The notes under the pieces were generated by a model. It did no database searches. It worked only from the letters and a program-made list of their open reading frames with translations, and was not told the DNA's origin. Shown here one piece after another: positions 9,067 to 18,877 of a DNA stretch of 64,000 bases (position 1 is its first letter; each line of letters begins with the position of its first letter). Source of the DNA: an uncultured Pelagibacteraceae bacterium (lineage in GTDB: Bacteria; Pseudomonadota; Alphaproteobacteria; Pelagibacterales; Pelagibacteraceae); contig CACKAJ010000001.1 in NCBI GenBank assembly GCA_902598125.1, forward strand, positions 310,001 to 374,000. Reading direction: 5' to 3'. Position numbers and translations under genes: made by a program.

Positions 9067-10440
9067 ATGGATATATATAAAAAACAAAGTCTAGCTGAAA
9101 CTTTCTCTGTTTATTTTGATCGTAGAATGATCAAAATATTATTACTCGGTGCTATTAGTGGTTTCCCATGGGTTATTATTGGAAGCAGCTTAAGTCTTTG
9201 GTTAAAAGAAGACGGTTTAAGTAGAAGCACCATTGGATGGGCTGGATTAATTTTTGCAGTCTATGCTTTTAACTATTTATGGGCTCCAATTATAGATAGA
9301 GTAAGAATTCCTTGGTTAACAAATAAAATCGGTCACAGACGTGGATGGATAGTTTTAATGCAAACTATCATACTAATTAGTTTAATTTTTTGGAGTATGA
9401 TTGAGCCGTCTACAAATTTAGCATTAGTAATAAGTGTTGGGCTTATAATTGCTATTGCTTCAGCCACACAAGATATAACTGTCGATGCATTAAGAATTGA
9501 ACAAATTGGAGAAAACGAGGGAAAATCTATGCAAGCTGGTGCAGCAATGGCAGTAGTAGGTTGGTGGACTGGATATAAGTTAGGAGGTGTAGTGGCCCTT
9601 ACCTCAGCAGAATTCTTTCAAAATTTTGGTTTTGAAAATTATTGGCAAGTAACTTTTCTAGTTCTAGGAGCTGTTATTATAGCCTGCAACATTGGTTTAA
9701 TGTTTGTTAACGAAGCATTGCAAACAAATAGAAGCGAGTCTCAAAAAAGAACCGACAAAATGATTGAAGATAAATTAGGTGCTTCAAACCTTTTAACAAA
9801 AATTGTTGCCTGGCTTACAGGGACAGTTGCTGGTCCAATCATAAGCTTTTTTAAGAAAAATGGTTTTAATATCGCTTTAGCAATATTAGCTTTTATTTTC
9901 CTTTTTAAAATTGGTGAAGCTTTTCTTGGCAGAATGTCAGTAATTTTTTATAAGGAAATAGGTTTTACTAAAACAGATATAGCATTGTATTCAAAAGGTC
10001 TTGGATGGTTAACTACAGTAATTTTTACACTGTTAGGTGGTTTATTCGCTATTAGATCTGGTGTGATAAAAGCTATGTTTGTTTCAGGAATACTTATGGC
10101 CTCGACAAATTTACTTTTTTCTTTATTAGCATGGTCAGGGAAATCAGAATTATTGTTTGCTATTGCAGTAATATTTGATGATATGGCAGCAGCCTTTGCA
10201 ACAGTTGCTTTTGTAGCTTTCATTTCGATGCTAGTTGATAGAACTTACACTGCAACACAATATGCTTTATTAGCTTCGATCGGAACAGCAGGTCGAACAA
10301 CTTTAGCGGCATCCTCTGGGGCTTTAGTTGATTGGTTAAATGGAGACTGGGGTATATTTTTTATTATTACGGCAATAATGGTAATTCCATCTCTTATATT
10401 TCTTTACATGATAAGACATAAACTAAATTTAAATGACTAA
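9067..10440 (+). CDS. ampG: AmpG-like MFS permease
   Basis: A 457-residue major facilitator superfamily protein with about 12 membrane segments, resembling AmpG, the permease that imports anhydromuropeptides for peptidoglycan recycling. Family-type features are GAISGFPWVIIGSSL near the N-terminus, SATQDITVDALRIE (about 137-150) with the conserved acidic residues, and a C-terminal half containing VALLASIGTAGRT-like sequence. The next gene, overlapping by eight bases, is an NlpC/P60 cell-wall peptidase, which supports a muropeptide role. Substrate is inferred. Confidence 0.85.
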   Translation: MDIYKKQSLAETFSVYFDRRMIKILLLGAISGFPWVIIGSSLSLWLKEDGLSRSTIGWAGLIFAVYAFNYLWAPIIDRVRIPWLTNKIGHRRGWIVLMQTIILISLIFWSMIEPSTNLALVISVGLIIAIASATQDITVDALRIEQIGENEGKSMQAGAAMAVVGWWTGYKLGGVVALTSAEFFQNFGFENYWQVTFLVLGAVIIACNIGLMFVNEALQTNRSESQKRTDKMIEDKLGASNLLTKIVAWLTGTVAGPIISFFKKNGFNIALAILAFIFLFKIGEAFLGRMSVIFYKEIGFTKTDIALYSKGLGWLTTVIFTLLGGLFAIRSGVIKAMFVSGILMASTNLLFSLLAWSGKSELLFAIAVIFDDMAAAFATVAFVAFISMLVDRTYTATQYALLASIGTAGRTTLAASSGALVDWLNGDWGIFFIITAIMVIPSLIFLYMIRHKLNLND

Positions 10441-11170
10441 ATATTTTACAAATAATTTTTCAGTAATAAATCTTTATAAGAAACCCTCGTTAAAATCTGA
10501 ATTAGTTACACAAATGATTTATGGTGAAAGCTTTTCTGTAATTAAGAAATCGAAAAAATGGCTAAAAATAAAAATTAAAGAAGATAATTACAAAGGATAT
10601 ATATTAAATAAAAAATATTCTTCTTATTTAAAACCTACTCATAAAATAAATTTATTAAAGGCGAAAATTTATAAATTTCCAAATAAAATCAAAAAAGGAG
10701 AAATTACATTTGGCTCTAAAATTAGAGTTATTGACCAAAATTTAAAATCATTTAAATTTTCTGGAGGATGGGTGAGCAAACAAGATGTAAAGCCGATTTT
10801 ATTTAAAGAAAAAGACCCCTTTAGAAAAATTATATATTTTAAAAATGTAAGATATAAGTGGGGTGGAAAATCTTTTAAAGGAATTGATTGTTCAGCACTT
10901 GTACAAATATTTTTAAATTTTAATAATAAATTTTGCCCGAGAGATGCTAAAGATCAGGTTAAATATTTCAAAAAAAACGTAAAATTAAAAAACATAGAAA
11001 AAAACGATATCATTTATTGGAAAGGCCATGTTGCTGTAGCATTATCAAAAAAAAAATTAATTCATGCTTATGGGCCAATGAAAAAAACAGTTATAATGGA
11101 TATCAATCAAACAATTAAAAGAATTGAACGTACTGCCAAACTTAATGTAATTGGAATTAAAAGGCTTTAA
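10433..11170 (+). CDS. NlpC/P60 family peptidase with SH3-like domains
   Basis: A 245-residue protein. Residues 1-120 look like bacterial SH3 (cell-wall-binding) repeats; residues 125-245 are an NlpC/P60 cysteine peptidase with GIDCSAL (catalytic Cys153), KGHVAVA (His199) and LIHAYG (His211). Such enzymes cut gamma-D-Glu to diamino acid bonds in murein peptides. No signal peptide is visible, so it may act on imported muropeptides in the cytoplasm, consistent with the eight-base overlap with the AmpG-like permease upstream. It is well supported as a family member; the exact bond cut is inferred. Confidence 0.88.
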   Translation: MTKYFTNNFSVINLYKKPSLKSELVTQMIYGESFSVIKKSKKWLKIKIKEDNYKGYILNKKYSSYLKPTHKINLLKAKIYKFPNKIKKGEITFGSKIRVIDQNLKSFKFSGGWVSKQDVKPILFKEKDPFRKIIYFKNVRYKWGGKSFKGIDCSALVQIFLNFNNKFCPRDAKDQVKYFKKNVKLKNIEKNDIIYWKGHVAVALSKKKLIHAYGPMKKTVIMDINQTIKRIERTAKLNVIGIKRL

Positions 11171-11208
11171 AAAGCAAAGGCAGCTTCAGTCTCCCTCCAC
11201 TGCCCTTG
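11169..11208 (-). terminator. Rho-independent terminator after tRNA-Ser
   Basis: CAAAGGCAG (11175-11183) pairs with CTGCCCTTG (11200-11208) with one mismatch and a 16-base loop. Read on the minus strand the stem is followed by CTTTTTA (11168-11174), the polarity expected for ending tRNA-Ser transcription. It may also slow transcription arriving from the NlpC gene, whose stop it abuts. Confidence 0.65.
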
Positions 11209-11274
11209 TTAATTATTTAGCTGATTCGTAAAAATAATTTAAGACTCTTTTAAGTTGTATGTGGATATTTAAAA

Positions 11275-11364
11275 TGGCGGAGAGAGAGGGATTCGAACCC
11301 TCGAAACGGTTTCCCGTTTACACGCTTTCCAAGCGTGCGCCTTCAACCACTCGGCCACCTCTCC
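11275..11364 (-). tRNA. tRNA-Ser (anticodon GGA)
   Basis: The minus strand folds into a 90-base serine tRNA including an encoded CCA (11275-11277). Acceptor GGAGAGG pairs with the 3' side, the anticodon stem CACGC/GCGTG encloses loop TTGGAAA (anticodon GGA, reading UCC/UCU), a long variable arm (ACGGGAAACCGT type) identifies serine, and GGTTCGAATCC gives the T arm. Its first G (base 11364) is also the last base of the stop codon of the glycosyltransferase upstream, so the two are almost certainly co-transcribed. Confidence 0.97.
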
Positions 11365-12386
11365 TAATTAAAATCATCTATAAGTTTTATGAATTTATCT
11401 ATGAACTCTTTATTTGTTGGTAGCTTATTTTTCTTCATGTCTTTTTGAATTTTTTTATAATTTTTTTTAATATTATTTAAAGTTCCTAGAAAACTTAAAA
11501 AATTTCTTTTTGTTACAAAAATCCCTTTTTTGTCTCCTATCACATGGCTAATTTCATCAAAAATAACTACCGGCCTTCTTCTAGCCAAAGCTTCTAGCAA
11601 AACCATCGGATGACCTTCCGTAAATGAAGGTAAAACAAATATATTATGATCATCATAATGTTTTATTAATTTAGTTTTGTTACTTTGAGTGGGAAGAATT
11701 TTAATGTTACTTTGGTTTATTTTATTTGAACTTTCTTTTTCTGCACCAATAATTGTCAAAGAGATATCTCTTTTATTTCTAATCAACTCTGACAGAGCAA
11801 AAATTCCTTTTTCAACTCTTACTCTTCCAACATACAAAAGTTTAAAATTTCTTATTTCTATATTCTTGGGTTGTCTTAACCAAACAGAGTCTAATTGAGA
11901 TGGGTTTATAAGTTTTCCTTTTTTTCCACGAAGTATATAATCTCTACAGCTTATCAAATTTGAAATCGCTCCAGTAATGCTAAACATAAAGTGATAGATA
12001 GGAGGTCCAATTCTTCCAAAAATCGCTTTGTATTCACCATAACCATCGCTTCTCAAATAAACTATTGGTTTTTGTCCTAGGATTTTAAGGAATAGAGAAA
12101 TCATGAAAGTATAAGGAGAAATAGAAATTATCAAAAATTTAGAGTCTTTATTTTTTGAAGCGCTTTTTACCTCTGATAAATAAGAAAAAATATTATTAAA
12201 TACTTTTATTCGTTTTAACTTTATTTCATGCGATCTTTTTTTAATTGATTTTCTGCCTAGTAAATTAACTTCAAATTTTTTATTTAAACCTTCTGGTGTC
12301 GATTTTAAATCTAGGTTATCACAATAAAATTTATTATCTTCTACAGAAATACTTTCATTAGAAAAAATAAATAATTTTTTTTTCAT
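11364..12386 (-). CDS. GT4-type glycosyltransferase
   Basis: A 340-residue glycosyltransferase of the GT-B fold. The C-terminal nucleotide-sugar-binding half shows [12 protein letters not shown] (about 183-194), LTIIGAE, and the family signature [20 protein letters not shown] with the acidic EGxP/LE residues near 256-275. The N-terminal half is divergent, with [11 protein letters not shown]. The acceptor is unknown; envelope polysaccharide or lipid glycan synthesis is likely given the other glycosyltransferase and O-antigen-like genes nearby. Its start overlaps the lepA stop by one base and its TAG stop shares a base with tRNA-Ser. Confidence 0.85.
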   Translation of the reverse strand: MKKKLFIFSNESISVEDNKFYCDNLDLKSTPEGLNKKFEVNLLGRKSIKKRSHEIKLKRIKVFNNIFSYLSEVKSASKNKDSKFLIISISPYTFMISLFLKILGQKPIVYLRSDGYGEYKAIFGRIGPPIYHFMFSITGAISNLISCRDYILRGKKGKLINPSQLDSVWLRQPKNIEIRNFKLLYVGRVRVEKGIFALSELIRNKRDISLTIIGAEKESSNKINQSNIKILPTQSNKTKLIKHYDDHNIFVLPSFTEGHPMVLLEALARRRPVVIFDEISHVIGDKKGIFVTKRNFLSFLGTLNNIKKNYKKIQKDMKKNKLPTNKEFIDKFIKLIDDFN

Positions 12387-14194
12387 TATGCGTCTTTATT
12401 TATCTTTAAAACTCCTATGAAAGCTTCTTGAGGAATCTCAACTTTACCAAACTGTTTTGATCTTGCTTTACCTCTTTTTTGTTTTTCTAAAAGTTTTCTT
12501 TTTCGATCAGTGGCCCCACCACCATGTATTTTTGTTAAAACGTCTTTTTTAAATCCTTTTATAGACTCTCTGGCTACAATTTTTCCACCAATTGCTGCTT
12601 GAACTGGAATCATAAAATTGTGTCTAGGTATTAAATCTTTTAATTTTTCACAAACTTGTCTGCCAGTAGATTGTGCAAAATCTTTATGAATTATCATGGC
12701 TAGTGCATCGACTGGCTCTGAGTTTACCAGAATGCCAAGTTTAACTAGGTCTCCTTCCCTATAACTAGAAATTTCATAATCAAAACTTGCATAACCACTT
12801 GAAATAGATTTTAATTTATCATTAAAATCAAATACTACTTCATTTAGGGGCAAGTCATAGGATAAAACTGCTCTTTTACCTGAGTAGCTTAAATTTGTTT
12901 GAATTCCTCTTTTGTCCTGACAAATTTTTATAATTGATCCTAAATATTCGTCTGGTGTGATGATTGTAGACTTAATCCATGGTTCCTCTATTTTTTCAAT
13001 TTGAGATGGATCAGGCATGTTTGATGGATTTTGTAAATCTAAAACTTTACCCTTGGTTTTGTGAACTTTGTATATTACTCCTGGAGTTGTTGTAATTAAA
13101 TTGACGTCAAATTCTCTCTCAAGCCTTTCCGTAATTATTTCAAGATGTAGCAAACCTAGAAATCCACATCTAAAGCCTAATCCTAAAGCGCTAGATGACT
13201 CCGGCTCATAAGAAAAACTTGCATCATTAAGTTTTAATTTTGCTAAACCATCTTTCAATTTTTGATATTCAGAACTATCGACTGGAAATAGTCCGCAAAA
13301 TACAACAGGTTTACTCGGTTTAAAGCCTGGAAGAGGTTTATCAATAGGTGTACTAGCATCACAAATAGTGTCTCCAACTTTTGTTTCTGATAGGGATTTA
13401 ATTCCTGTAATAATAAATCCAATCTCGCCAGAGCATAATTCTTCTATATCATTTGGTTTAGGAGTAAATACTCCTACTTTTTCAACTACATATTCTTGAT
13501 CATTAGACATTAATTTGACTTTCATATTTTTTTTTAATTTACCATTGATGACTCTGACCAAAATGACTACGCCGAGATAACTGTCATACCAGCTGTCTAC
13601 AAGTAAACATTTTAATTTTTCATCAATAATCCCATTTGGGGCAGGTAATTTGTGAATTATTGCCTCTAAAATTTCATCTATACCTTCTCCTGTTTTACCA
13701 GAACAAGAAATAGCATTCGTTGTCTCAATTCCAACGACCTCCTCGATTTCTGTTTTTGTTTTTTCGATATCTGAGGCAGGTAAATCTATTTTATTTAAAA
13801 TTGGTATAACCTCATGATTAATTTCTAAAGCTTGATAGACATTCGCCAAAGTTTGAGCCTCTACTCCTTGAGTACTATCAACAACTAAGAGAGACCCTTC
13901 ACATGCTGATAAAGACCGGCTTACTTCATAACCAAAATCTACGTGACCAGGGGTATCAATTATATTCAAAATATAATCTTTACCATCTTTGGCTTTATAA
14001 TTGAGTTTTACAGTTTGTGCTTTGATTGTAATTCCTCTTTCTCTCTCAATATCCATTGAGTCAAGGACTTGTTGTTTCATTTCACGATCAGTAAGACCGC
14101 CACATTTATGTATAATCCGATCTGCAATAGTTGATTTACCATGATCTATATGCGCAATTATAGAAAAATTACGTATTCTGTTTATATCTGACAT
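12386..14194 (-). CDS. lepA: Elongation factor 4 (LepA)
   Basis: A 602-residue translational GTPase of standard LepA length. It binds ribosomes and affects initiation and elongation. G1 is AHIDHGKS (14-21), followed by the DTPGHVDF G3 and NKIDLP G4 motifs; the diagnostic C-terminal domain ends with [16 protein letters not shown] and the [15 protein letters not shown] region. The gene follows pheT with a one-base TAATG overlap and is followed the same way by a glycosyltransferase. Identity is secure. Confidence 0.97.
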   Translation of the reverse strand: MSDINRIRNFSIIAHIDHGKSTIADRIIHKCGGLTDREMKQQVLDSMDIERERGITIKAQTVKLNYKAKDGKDYILNIIDTPGHVDFGYEVSRSLSACEGSLLVVDSTQGVEAQTLANVYQALEINHEVIPILNKIDLPASDIEKTKTEIEEVVGIETTNAISCSGKTGEGIDEILEAIIHKLPAPNGIIDEKLKCLLVDSWYDSYLGVVILVRVINGKLKKNMKVKLMSNDQEYVVEKVGVFTPKPNDIEELCSGEIGFIITGIKSLSETKVGDTICDASTPIDKPLPGFKPSKPVVFCGLFPVDSSEYQKLKDGLAKLKLNDASFSYEPESSSALGLGFRCGFLGLLHLEIITERLEREFDVNLITTTPGVIYKVHKTKGKVLDLQNPSNMPDPSQIEKIEEPWIKSTIITPDEYLGSIIKICQDKRGIQTNLSYSGKRAVLSYDLPLNEVVFDFNDKLKSISSGYASFDYEISSYREGDLVKLGILVNSEPVDALAMIIHKDFAQSTGRQVCEKLKDLIPRHNFMIPVQAAIGGKIVARESIKGFKKDVLTKIHGGGATDRKRKLLEKQKRGKARSKQFGKVEIPQEAFIGVLKINKDA

Positions 14195-16596
14195 TAGGAC
14201 CTAATTGTAGCGCCAGTTTTTTTACTTACTGTATCGATAATTTTTTTACTGATATCGTCTAAATCATTCTCTGATAAAGTTTTATCAATAGCCTGTAAAG
14301 TTACGTTAATTGCAACTGACTTTTTATTTTTTGGAATATTTTCTCCCTCATAAACATCAAAAGTAGATACATTTTGAATTAAATTGTCATCTACGTCTCT
14401 TATAATTTTCTCTAGAGTTCCTATTTTAAAAATTTTATCGATGACAAAAGCAAAATCTCGATCTGATTTCTGATAATCTGAAGCATGAAAGCTTTTTTTG
14501 CTTTGTCTCAATTTTTTTTTTGGTTCGGGGATATTTTTCAAAAATATTTCAAATCCAAAGATATTTTTATCTTTACAATCTAAATTCTTAATTATTGCTG
14601 GATGTATTTCTCCAAAATAGGCTAAATGTGGTCCTTTCTCTGATTTTAAAGTTATAGATCCTGATCTTCCAGGATGGTAACTAGATTTTGTGTTGTCATT
14701 AACAATTAGGTTTTTTTCTTCAATACCAAGCTCGACTAAAGATCTAATAACATCGCTTTTAATATCAAAAACATCCACGTCTCTTTCTTTATCTAACCAA
14801 CTCTTTCTATTTATTTTTCCAGATTTCAAACCTCCAACCACAATTTGTTGCTCTCCTGGATTTTTTCCAAAAAAAGTTGGACCAATTTCAAATAGAGATA
14901 AGTCTTCGTATCCTCTGTCCTGATTCTTTTTTAAATAAATAGCTAAGTTAGATAAAATTGAACGTCTTAAAACATCAAGATCAGACGAAATTGGATTAAA
15001 TATTGGTATTTCTTTTTCACCTTTAGAAAACTGTTTATCAATTTTTGAGTCTGTAAAAGACCAAGTTACTATTTCCATATAGCCTTTTGATGCTAAAGAT
15101 CTCTGCGATAAATGGAAAAGTTTTTGTTTAAAGTTTAAAGTATCTTGAGTTCTATTTTTAGTCGGTTCAATTAATCTTATATTATTAAATCCTTTGATCC
15201 GAATTAACTCCTCAATCAAGTCTTCATCCAAACTCACATCTGGCCTCCAGCTTGGAATTTCTACTTTTATGCTTTTTTGACTTTTTTTACATTTAAAACC
15301 TAAAGAAGATAAAATTTTATCAATTTCTTTAGCAGTGATTGAAATACCAATTAGTTTCTCAAACTTATTTAATTCAAAGTTTATTATTTTATTTTTTTTA
15401 CTCGTTTTTCCTGTAATTTGAAACTTACTAGCTTCCCCGCCACAAATTTTTAATATAAGTTCAGTCGCAAGTTCCAACCCATCTTTAACTGAATTAGGAT
15501 CAATCCCTCTTTCAAATCTATATTTTGCATCAGTATTAATATTTAGTTCTTTAGCAGTTTTTCTTATTGATGATGGTTTGAAATAAGCTGCTTCTAAAAG
15601 TATATTTTTTGTATCTAATTCAGTAGAGGTAGTTGTTCCTCCAATAATTCCACCTAAACCAAGAACACCAGATTTATCAGAGATGACGCACATGTTTTTA
15701 TTCAATTTATATTTTTTATTATCCAATGCCTCGAACATCTCACCCTCTTTGGCGTTTCTAACTATAATTTCTTTATTAATTTTATCTGCATCATAGGCAT
15801 GCAATGGTCTATTTAGATCAAACATTACGTAATTAGTAATATCTACTACAGCAGAGATTGGTTTTAAACCTAATGCGATTAATTTATTTTTAAGCCATTC
15901 AGGACTTTCTTTGTTAGTAATATTTTTAATGTAGCAGCTTCCAAAGATATCACATCCTTGATTTTTTTCTTTTATAATTGATGTTTTAATTTGGTGTTTT
16001 GTATTTTGTTTAATTTTTTTTCTCTTTGTTAGTATTAATTTTCCAACTCCTGCCGATGAAAGATCTCTTGCTATACCTCTAACACCTAAGCAATCAGCAC
16101 GATTAGGAGTTATGGAAATATCAATAGCTTTTTGTGAGCTACTTTTAAAATAGCTTTTTCCTATTTCTCTCTCGTTATTTTTAAGTTCAATAATCCCTTC
16201 GCTCTCGTCAGATAAATTGAGTTCACTTTCTGAGCAAAGCATCCCTCTCGACTCTACACCTCTTATTTTAGCAATCTTTAATTCAAAATTAGTTTTAGGT
16301 ATTACAGCTCCAGGAGGTGCATAAATTGTGATTAGACCTTCTCTGGCATTTGGAGCTCCACAGACAACTTTTAAAATCTCTTTCCCACCGATAGTAACAT
16401 CGCAAACTTTTAACTTATCTGCATTAGGATGTTTTTCAGCTTTTAAAACTTTAGCAATTTTAAACTTACTCATCTCTCCGAGGTTTTCTTTTACGCCTTC
16501 AACTTCAAGTCCAATATTTGTAAGACGATCAATAATCTCATTTTCTTTAGCTGATGTTTTGAGATGTTCTTTGAGCCAAGGTATAGTGATAATCAT
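14194..16596 (-). CDS. pheT: Phenylalanyl-tRNA synthetase beta subunit
   Basis: An 800-residue PheT of normal length. It forms the alpha2beta2 synthetase with PheS and carries tRNA recognition and editing. Visible domains are the EMAP-like tRNA-binding domain (about 40-150, with ADKLKVCDV and VCGAPN), B3/B4 editing (about 210-390, with FERGIDP near its end), B5 (about 400-475), the core-like region, and a C-terminal anticodon-binding FDX-ACB domain starting near [11 protein letters not shown]. It overlaps pheS by four bases (ATGA) and lepA by one. Confidence 0.97.
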   Translation of the reverse strand: MIITIPWLKEHLKTSAKENEIIDRLTNIGLEVEGVKENLGEMSKFKIAKVLKAEKHPNADKLKVCDVTIGGKEILKVVCGAPNAREGLITIYAPPGAVIPKTNFELKIAKIRGVESRGMLCSESELNLSDESEGIIELKNNEREIGKSYFKSSSQKAIDISITPNRADCLGVRGIARDLSSAGVGKLILTKRKKIKQNTKHQIKTSIIKEKNQGCDIFGSCYIKNITNKESPEWLKNKLIALGLKPISAVVDITNYVMFDLNRPLHAYDADKINKEIIVRNAKEGEMFEALDNKKYKLNKNMCVISDKSGVLGLGGIIGGTTTSTELDTKNILLEAAYFKPSSIRKTAKELNINTDAKYRFERGIDPNSVKDGLELATELILKICGGEASKFQITGKTSKKNKIINFELNKFEKLIGISITAKEIDKILSSLGFKCKKSQKSIKVEIPSWRPDVSLDEDLIEELIRIKGFNNIRLIEPTKNRTQDTLNFKQKLFHLSQRSLASKGYMEIVTWSFTDSKIDKQFSKGEKEIPIFNPISSDLDVLRRSILSNLAIYLKKNQDRGYEDLSLFEIGPTFFGKNPGEQQIVVGGLKSGKINRKSWLDKERDVDVFDIKSDVIRSLVELGIEEKNLIVNDNTKSSYHPGRSGSITLKSEKGPHLAYFGEIHPAIIKNLDCKDKNIFGFEIFLKNIPEPKKKLRQSKKSFHASDYQKSDRDFAFVIDKIFKIGTLEKIIRDVDDNLIQNVSTFDVYEGENIPKNKKSVAINVTLQAIDKTLSENDLDDISKKIIDTVSKKTGATIRS

Positions 16597-17660
16597 TTAC
16601 TTAGCCCCCTGTAATTTGTTGGAACATCTAATGGGTCAAATCCAAAATGGCTTAGCCACCTATAATCTGCCTCGAAGAAAGCTCTTAGATCATTAATTCC
16701 ATATTTTAACATTGCTAAACGATCAATACCTATTCCAAAAGCAAATCCTTGATATTTTTTTGTATCTACTTTTACATTTTTTAAAACGTTAGGATGAACC
16801 ATTCCACATCCTAAAACTTCTAACCATTTATCTCCTTCACCAATAACTATTTTTCCTTTTTCAATTTTATATCCAATATCAACTTCTGCTGATGGTTCTG
16901 TAAAAGGAAAATGACTTGGTCTAAATCTCATTTTTACATTTTTAACTTCAAAAAATTCTTTAATAAAATAATCTAAGCATCCTTTGAGATGACCCATAGT
17001 GACTCCTTTATCTATGTGTAGACCCTCTAATTGATGAAACATTGGAGCATGAGTCTGATCGCTGTCGCATCTATATGTTCTTCCAGGTACGATTATTTTA
17101 AAAGGTGGTTTGCTTGATAGCATCGTTCGAATTTGAACTGGTGATGTGTGTGTTCTTAATAATAATTTTTTATTTTTTTCTAAATAAAAAGTATCATGCA
17201 TATCTCTAGCAGGGTGCTCCTCAGGAGTATTTAATGCTGTAAAATTATTATATTCTGTCTCAACATCAGGCCCTTCAGCTACTGAAAAACCTATTTCTGA
17301 AAAAATAGAGGATATTTCATCTATAACTTGTGAGACTGGATGAATTTTTCCTTGGCGTTGAGGTCTAGTTGGTAAAGTGACATCAACTTTTTCATTTTTA
17401 AGTTTTTCATTTATTTCACTAGTTTCAATCTCAATATTTTTTTGCTCTAATTGATGAGTGAGATCATCCTTAATTTTATTCAAATTTGATGCAAATTCTT
17501 TTCTTTTTTGTGGATCTAAAGATCCTAGAGATTTGAACTGTTGCGTGATTTGACCATTTTTTCCAAAAAATTCTGTCTTAATGTTTTGAAGATCGTCTTT
17601 TGTTTTCACGGAGTCAATCTTTGCGTTAAATACGGAAGTTATTTTATCTAAATCACTCAT
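16593..17660 (-). CDS. pheS: Phenylalanyl-tRNA synthetase alpha subunit
   Basis: A 355-residue catalytic subunit of PheRS. The N-terminal 90 residues form the charged coiled-coil tRNA arm; the class II core carries [21 protein letters not shown]-type motif 2 (about 192-212), the EPSAEVDI segment and the C-terminal [14 protein letters not shown] motif 3. It follows rplT by 48 bases with no visible leader peptide or attenuator of the pheM kind. Identity is secure. Confidence 0.97.
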   Translation of the reverse strand: MSDLDKITSVFNAKIDSVKTKDDLQNIKTEFFGKNGQITQQFKSLGSLDPQKRKEFASNLNKIKDDLTHQLEQKNIEIETSEINEKLKNEKVDVTLPTRPQRQGKIHPVSQVIDEISSIFSEIGFSVAEGPDVETEYNNFTALNTPEEHPARDMHDTFYLEKNKKLLLRTHTSPVQIRTMLSSKPPFKIIVPGRTYRCDSDQTHAPMFHQLEGLHIDKGVTMGHLKGCLDYFIKEFFEVKNVKMRFRPSHFPFTEPSAEVDIGYKIEKGKIVIGEGDKWLEVLGCGMVHPNVLKNVKVDTKKYQGFAFGIGIDRLAMLKYGINDLRAFFEADYRWLSHFGFDPLDVPTNYRGLSK

Positions 17661-17708
17661 TAGTTAATTGATTTTTTATATTAAGTTGAGATTAAATCAA
17701 AGACCCTT

Positions 17709-18065
17709 TTAAGCTAGGGAGGATTGAACCTTTTTTACTACTGATTTAAAGACTTCGGGATTATTATAAGCAAGCTCTGCTAGAACTTTTCTATCTAACT
17801 TAATTTTTGATTTAGCCAAACCATTGATAAATTTTGCATAAGTTAAACCCTCAGCTCTTACTCCAGCATTAATCCTTTGTATCCATAGAGATCTGAATTC
17901 TCTTTTTTTTGCTTTTCTATCACGGTAAGCATATTGCATCGCCTTTTCCATTGCTTGACGAGCAATTCGAATAGTATTTTTTCTTCTTCCTCTCTGACCT
18001 TTTACAGATTTTAAAACTTTATTATGTTTTGCTCTACTTACTACACCACGTTTAGTTCTAGCCAT
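17709..18065 (-). CDS. rplT: 50S ribosomal protein L20
   Basis: A 118-residue basic protein with the L20 hallmark [18 protein letters not shown] and the ANRIN-type [17 protein letters not shown] region. L20 is needed early in 50S assembly and represses rpmI-rplT translation in well-studied bacteria. It lies one base after rpmI in the infC-rpmI-rplT order. Whether autoregulation occurs here cannot be read from the short leader. Confidence 0.97.
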   Translation of the reverse strand: MARTKRGVVSRAKHNKVLKSVKGQRGRRKNTIRIARQAMEKAMQYAYRDRKAKKREFRSLWIQRINAGVRAEGLTYAKFINGLAKSKIKLDRKVLAELAYNNPEVFKSVVKKVQSSLA

Positions 18066-18066
18066 A

Positions 18067-18273
18067 TTATCCTCTTAAGTTATATGGCATGTACGATTTG
18101 ACAATTTTTGTATCTTGTTTTGTCATAATTGTAGTGCCTCTTTGTTTTCTTATTTGTGAATTTGTTCGTTTAATCATACCATGACGTTTTCCAGCTTGCG
18201 GCATCTTAATTTTTCCAGAAGCAGTAAATCTAAATCTTTTTTTTGCTGAGCTTTTTGTTTTAAGTTTTGGCAT
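18067..18273 (-). CDS. rpmI: 50S ribosomal protein L35
   Basis: A 68-residue basic protein beginning [20 protein letters not shown], a textbook L35. It sits between infC and rplT. The 58-base spacer from infC is AT-rich and shows no terminator. Identity is secure. Confidence 0.96.
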   Translation of the reverse strand: MPKLKTKSSAKKRFRFTASGKIKMPQAGKRHGMIKRTNSQIRKQRGTTIMTKQDTKIVKSYMPYNLRG

Positions 18274-18331
18274 AAAATAATGGACTTATATAGGCATTAA
18301 TAAATCTTTACAAGATGATTTTATTCGCGAT

Positions 18332-18877
18332 TTACAGAGGCTGAATTATCATAACCATCTGTCTACCTTCAAATTTTGGCTTGCTTTCAATTTTAGCAAC
18401 ATCTTTGGTTTCTTCAATAATCTTATTCATCAAGTCTTTACCAAGATCTGTATGTTGCATTTCTCTTCCTTTAAATTTAACAGTGAATTTTACTTTGTTA
18501 CCTTTAGAGATAAATTTTTTAGCATTTTTAATTTTAAAATTATAATCATGTGTTTCTGTTCCTGGTCTTAATTTAATTTCCTTAAGTGAAACCGTTTTTT
18601 GTTTTTTCTTAGCTTGATTGGCTTTTTTCTGTAAATCATATTTATATTTACCCATATCCATAATTTTACATACAGGTGGATTTGCATTTGGTGAGATTTC
18701 GATTAAATCTAATCCCTCTTGTTTGGCCAATTCAATAGCTTTATTTAATGGCATAGCTCCAAGATTGCCACCATCACTTCCAATGACCTGAACATCTAAA
18801 GCTCTTATTCTCTCGTTCGCTTTTGGCCCTTGAGGTTTACTTCTTCTCTGAAAATAATTGGGTTTAAAGTTTGACAC
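18332..18877 (-). CDS. infC: Translation initiation factor IF-3
   Basis: A 181-residue IF-3 with the N domain (about 20-95, NERIRALDVQVIGSDG to VCKIMDMGKYKYD) and the C domain (about 100-181, KEIKLRPGTETHDYNFKIKNA and VKFKGREMQH). It binds 30S subunits and proofreads start codons. The only upstream start consistent with family length is a GTG at 18875-18877 directly abutting the thrS TAA, with no Shine-Dalgarno sequence before it. Rare infC start codons are the basis of autoregulation in enterobacteria (AUU there); here the codon is GUG. Confidence 0.95.
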   Translation of the reverse strand: MSNFKPNYFQRRSKPQGPKANERIRALDVQVIGSDGGNLGAMPLNKAIELAKQEGLDLIEISPNANPPVCKIMDMGKYKYDLQKKANQAKKKQKTVSLKEIKLRPGTETHDYNFKIKNAKKFISKGNKVKFTVKFKGREMQHTDLGKDLMNKIIEETKDVAKIESKPKFEGRQMVMIIQPL

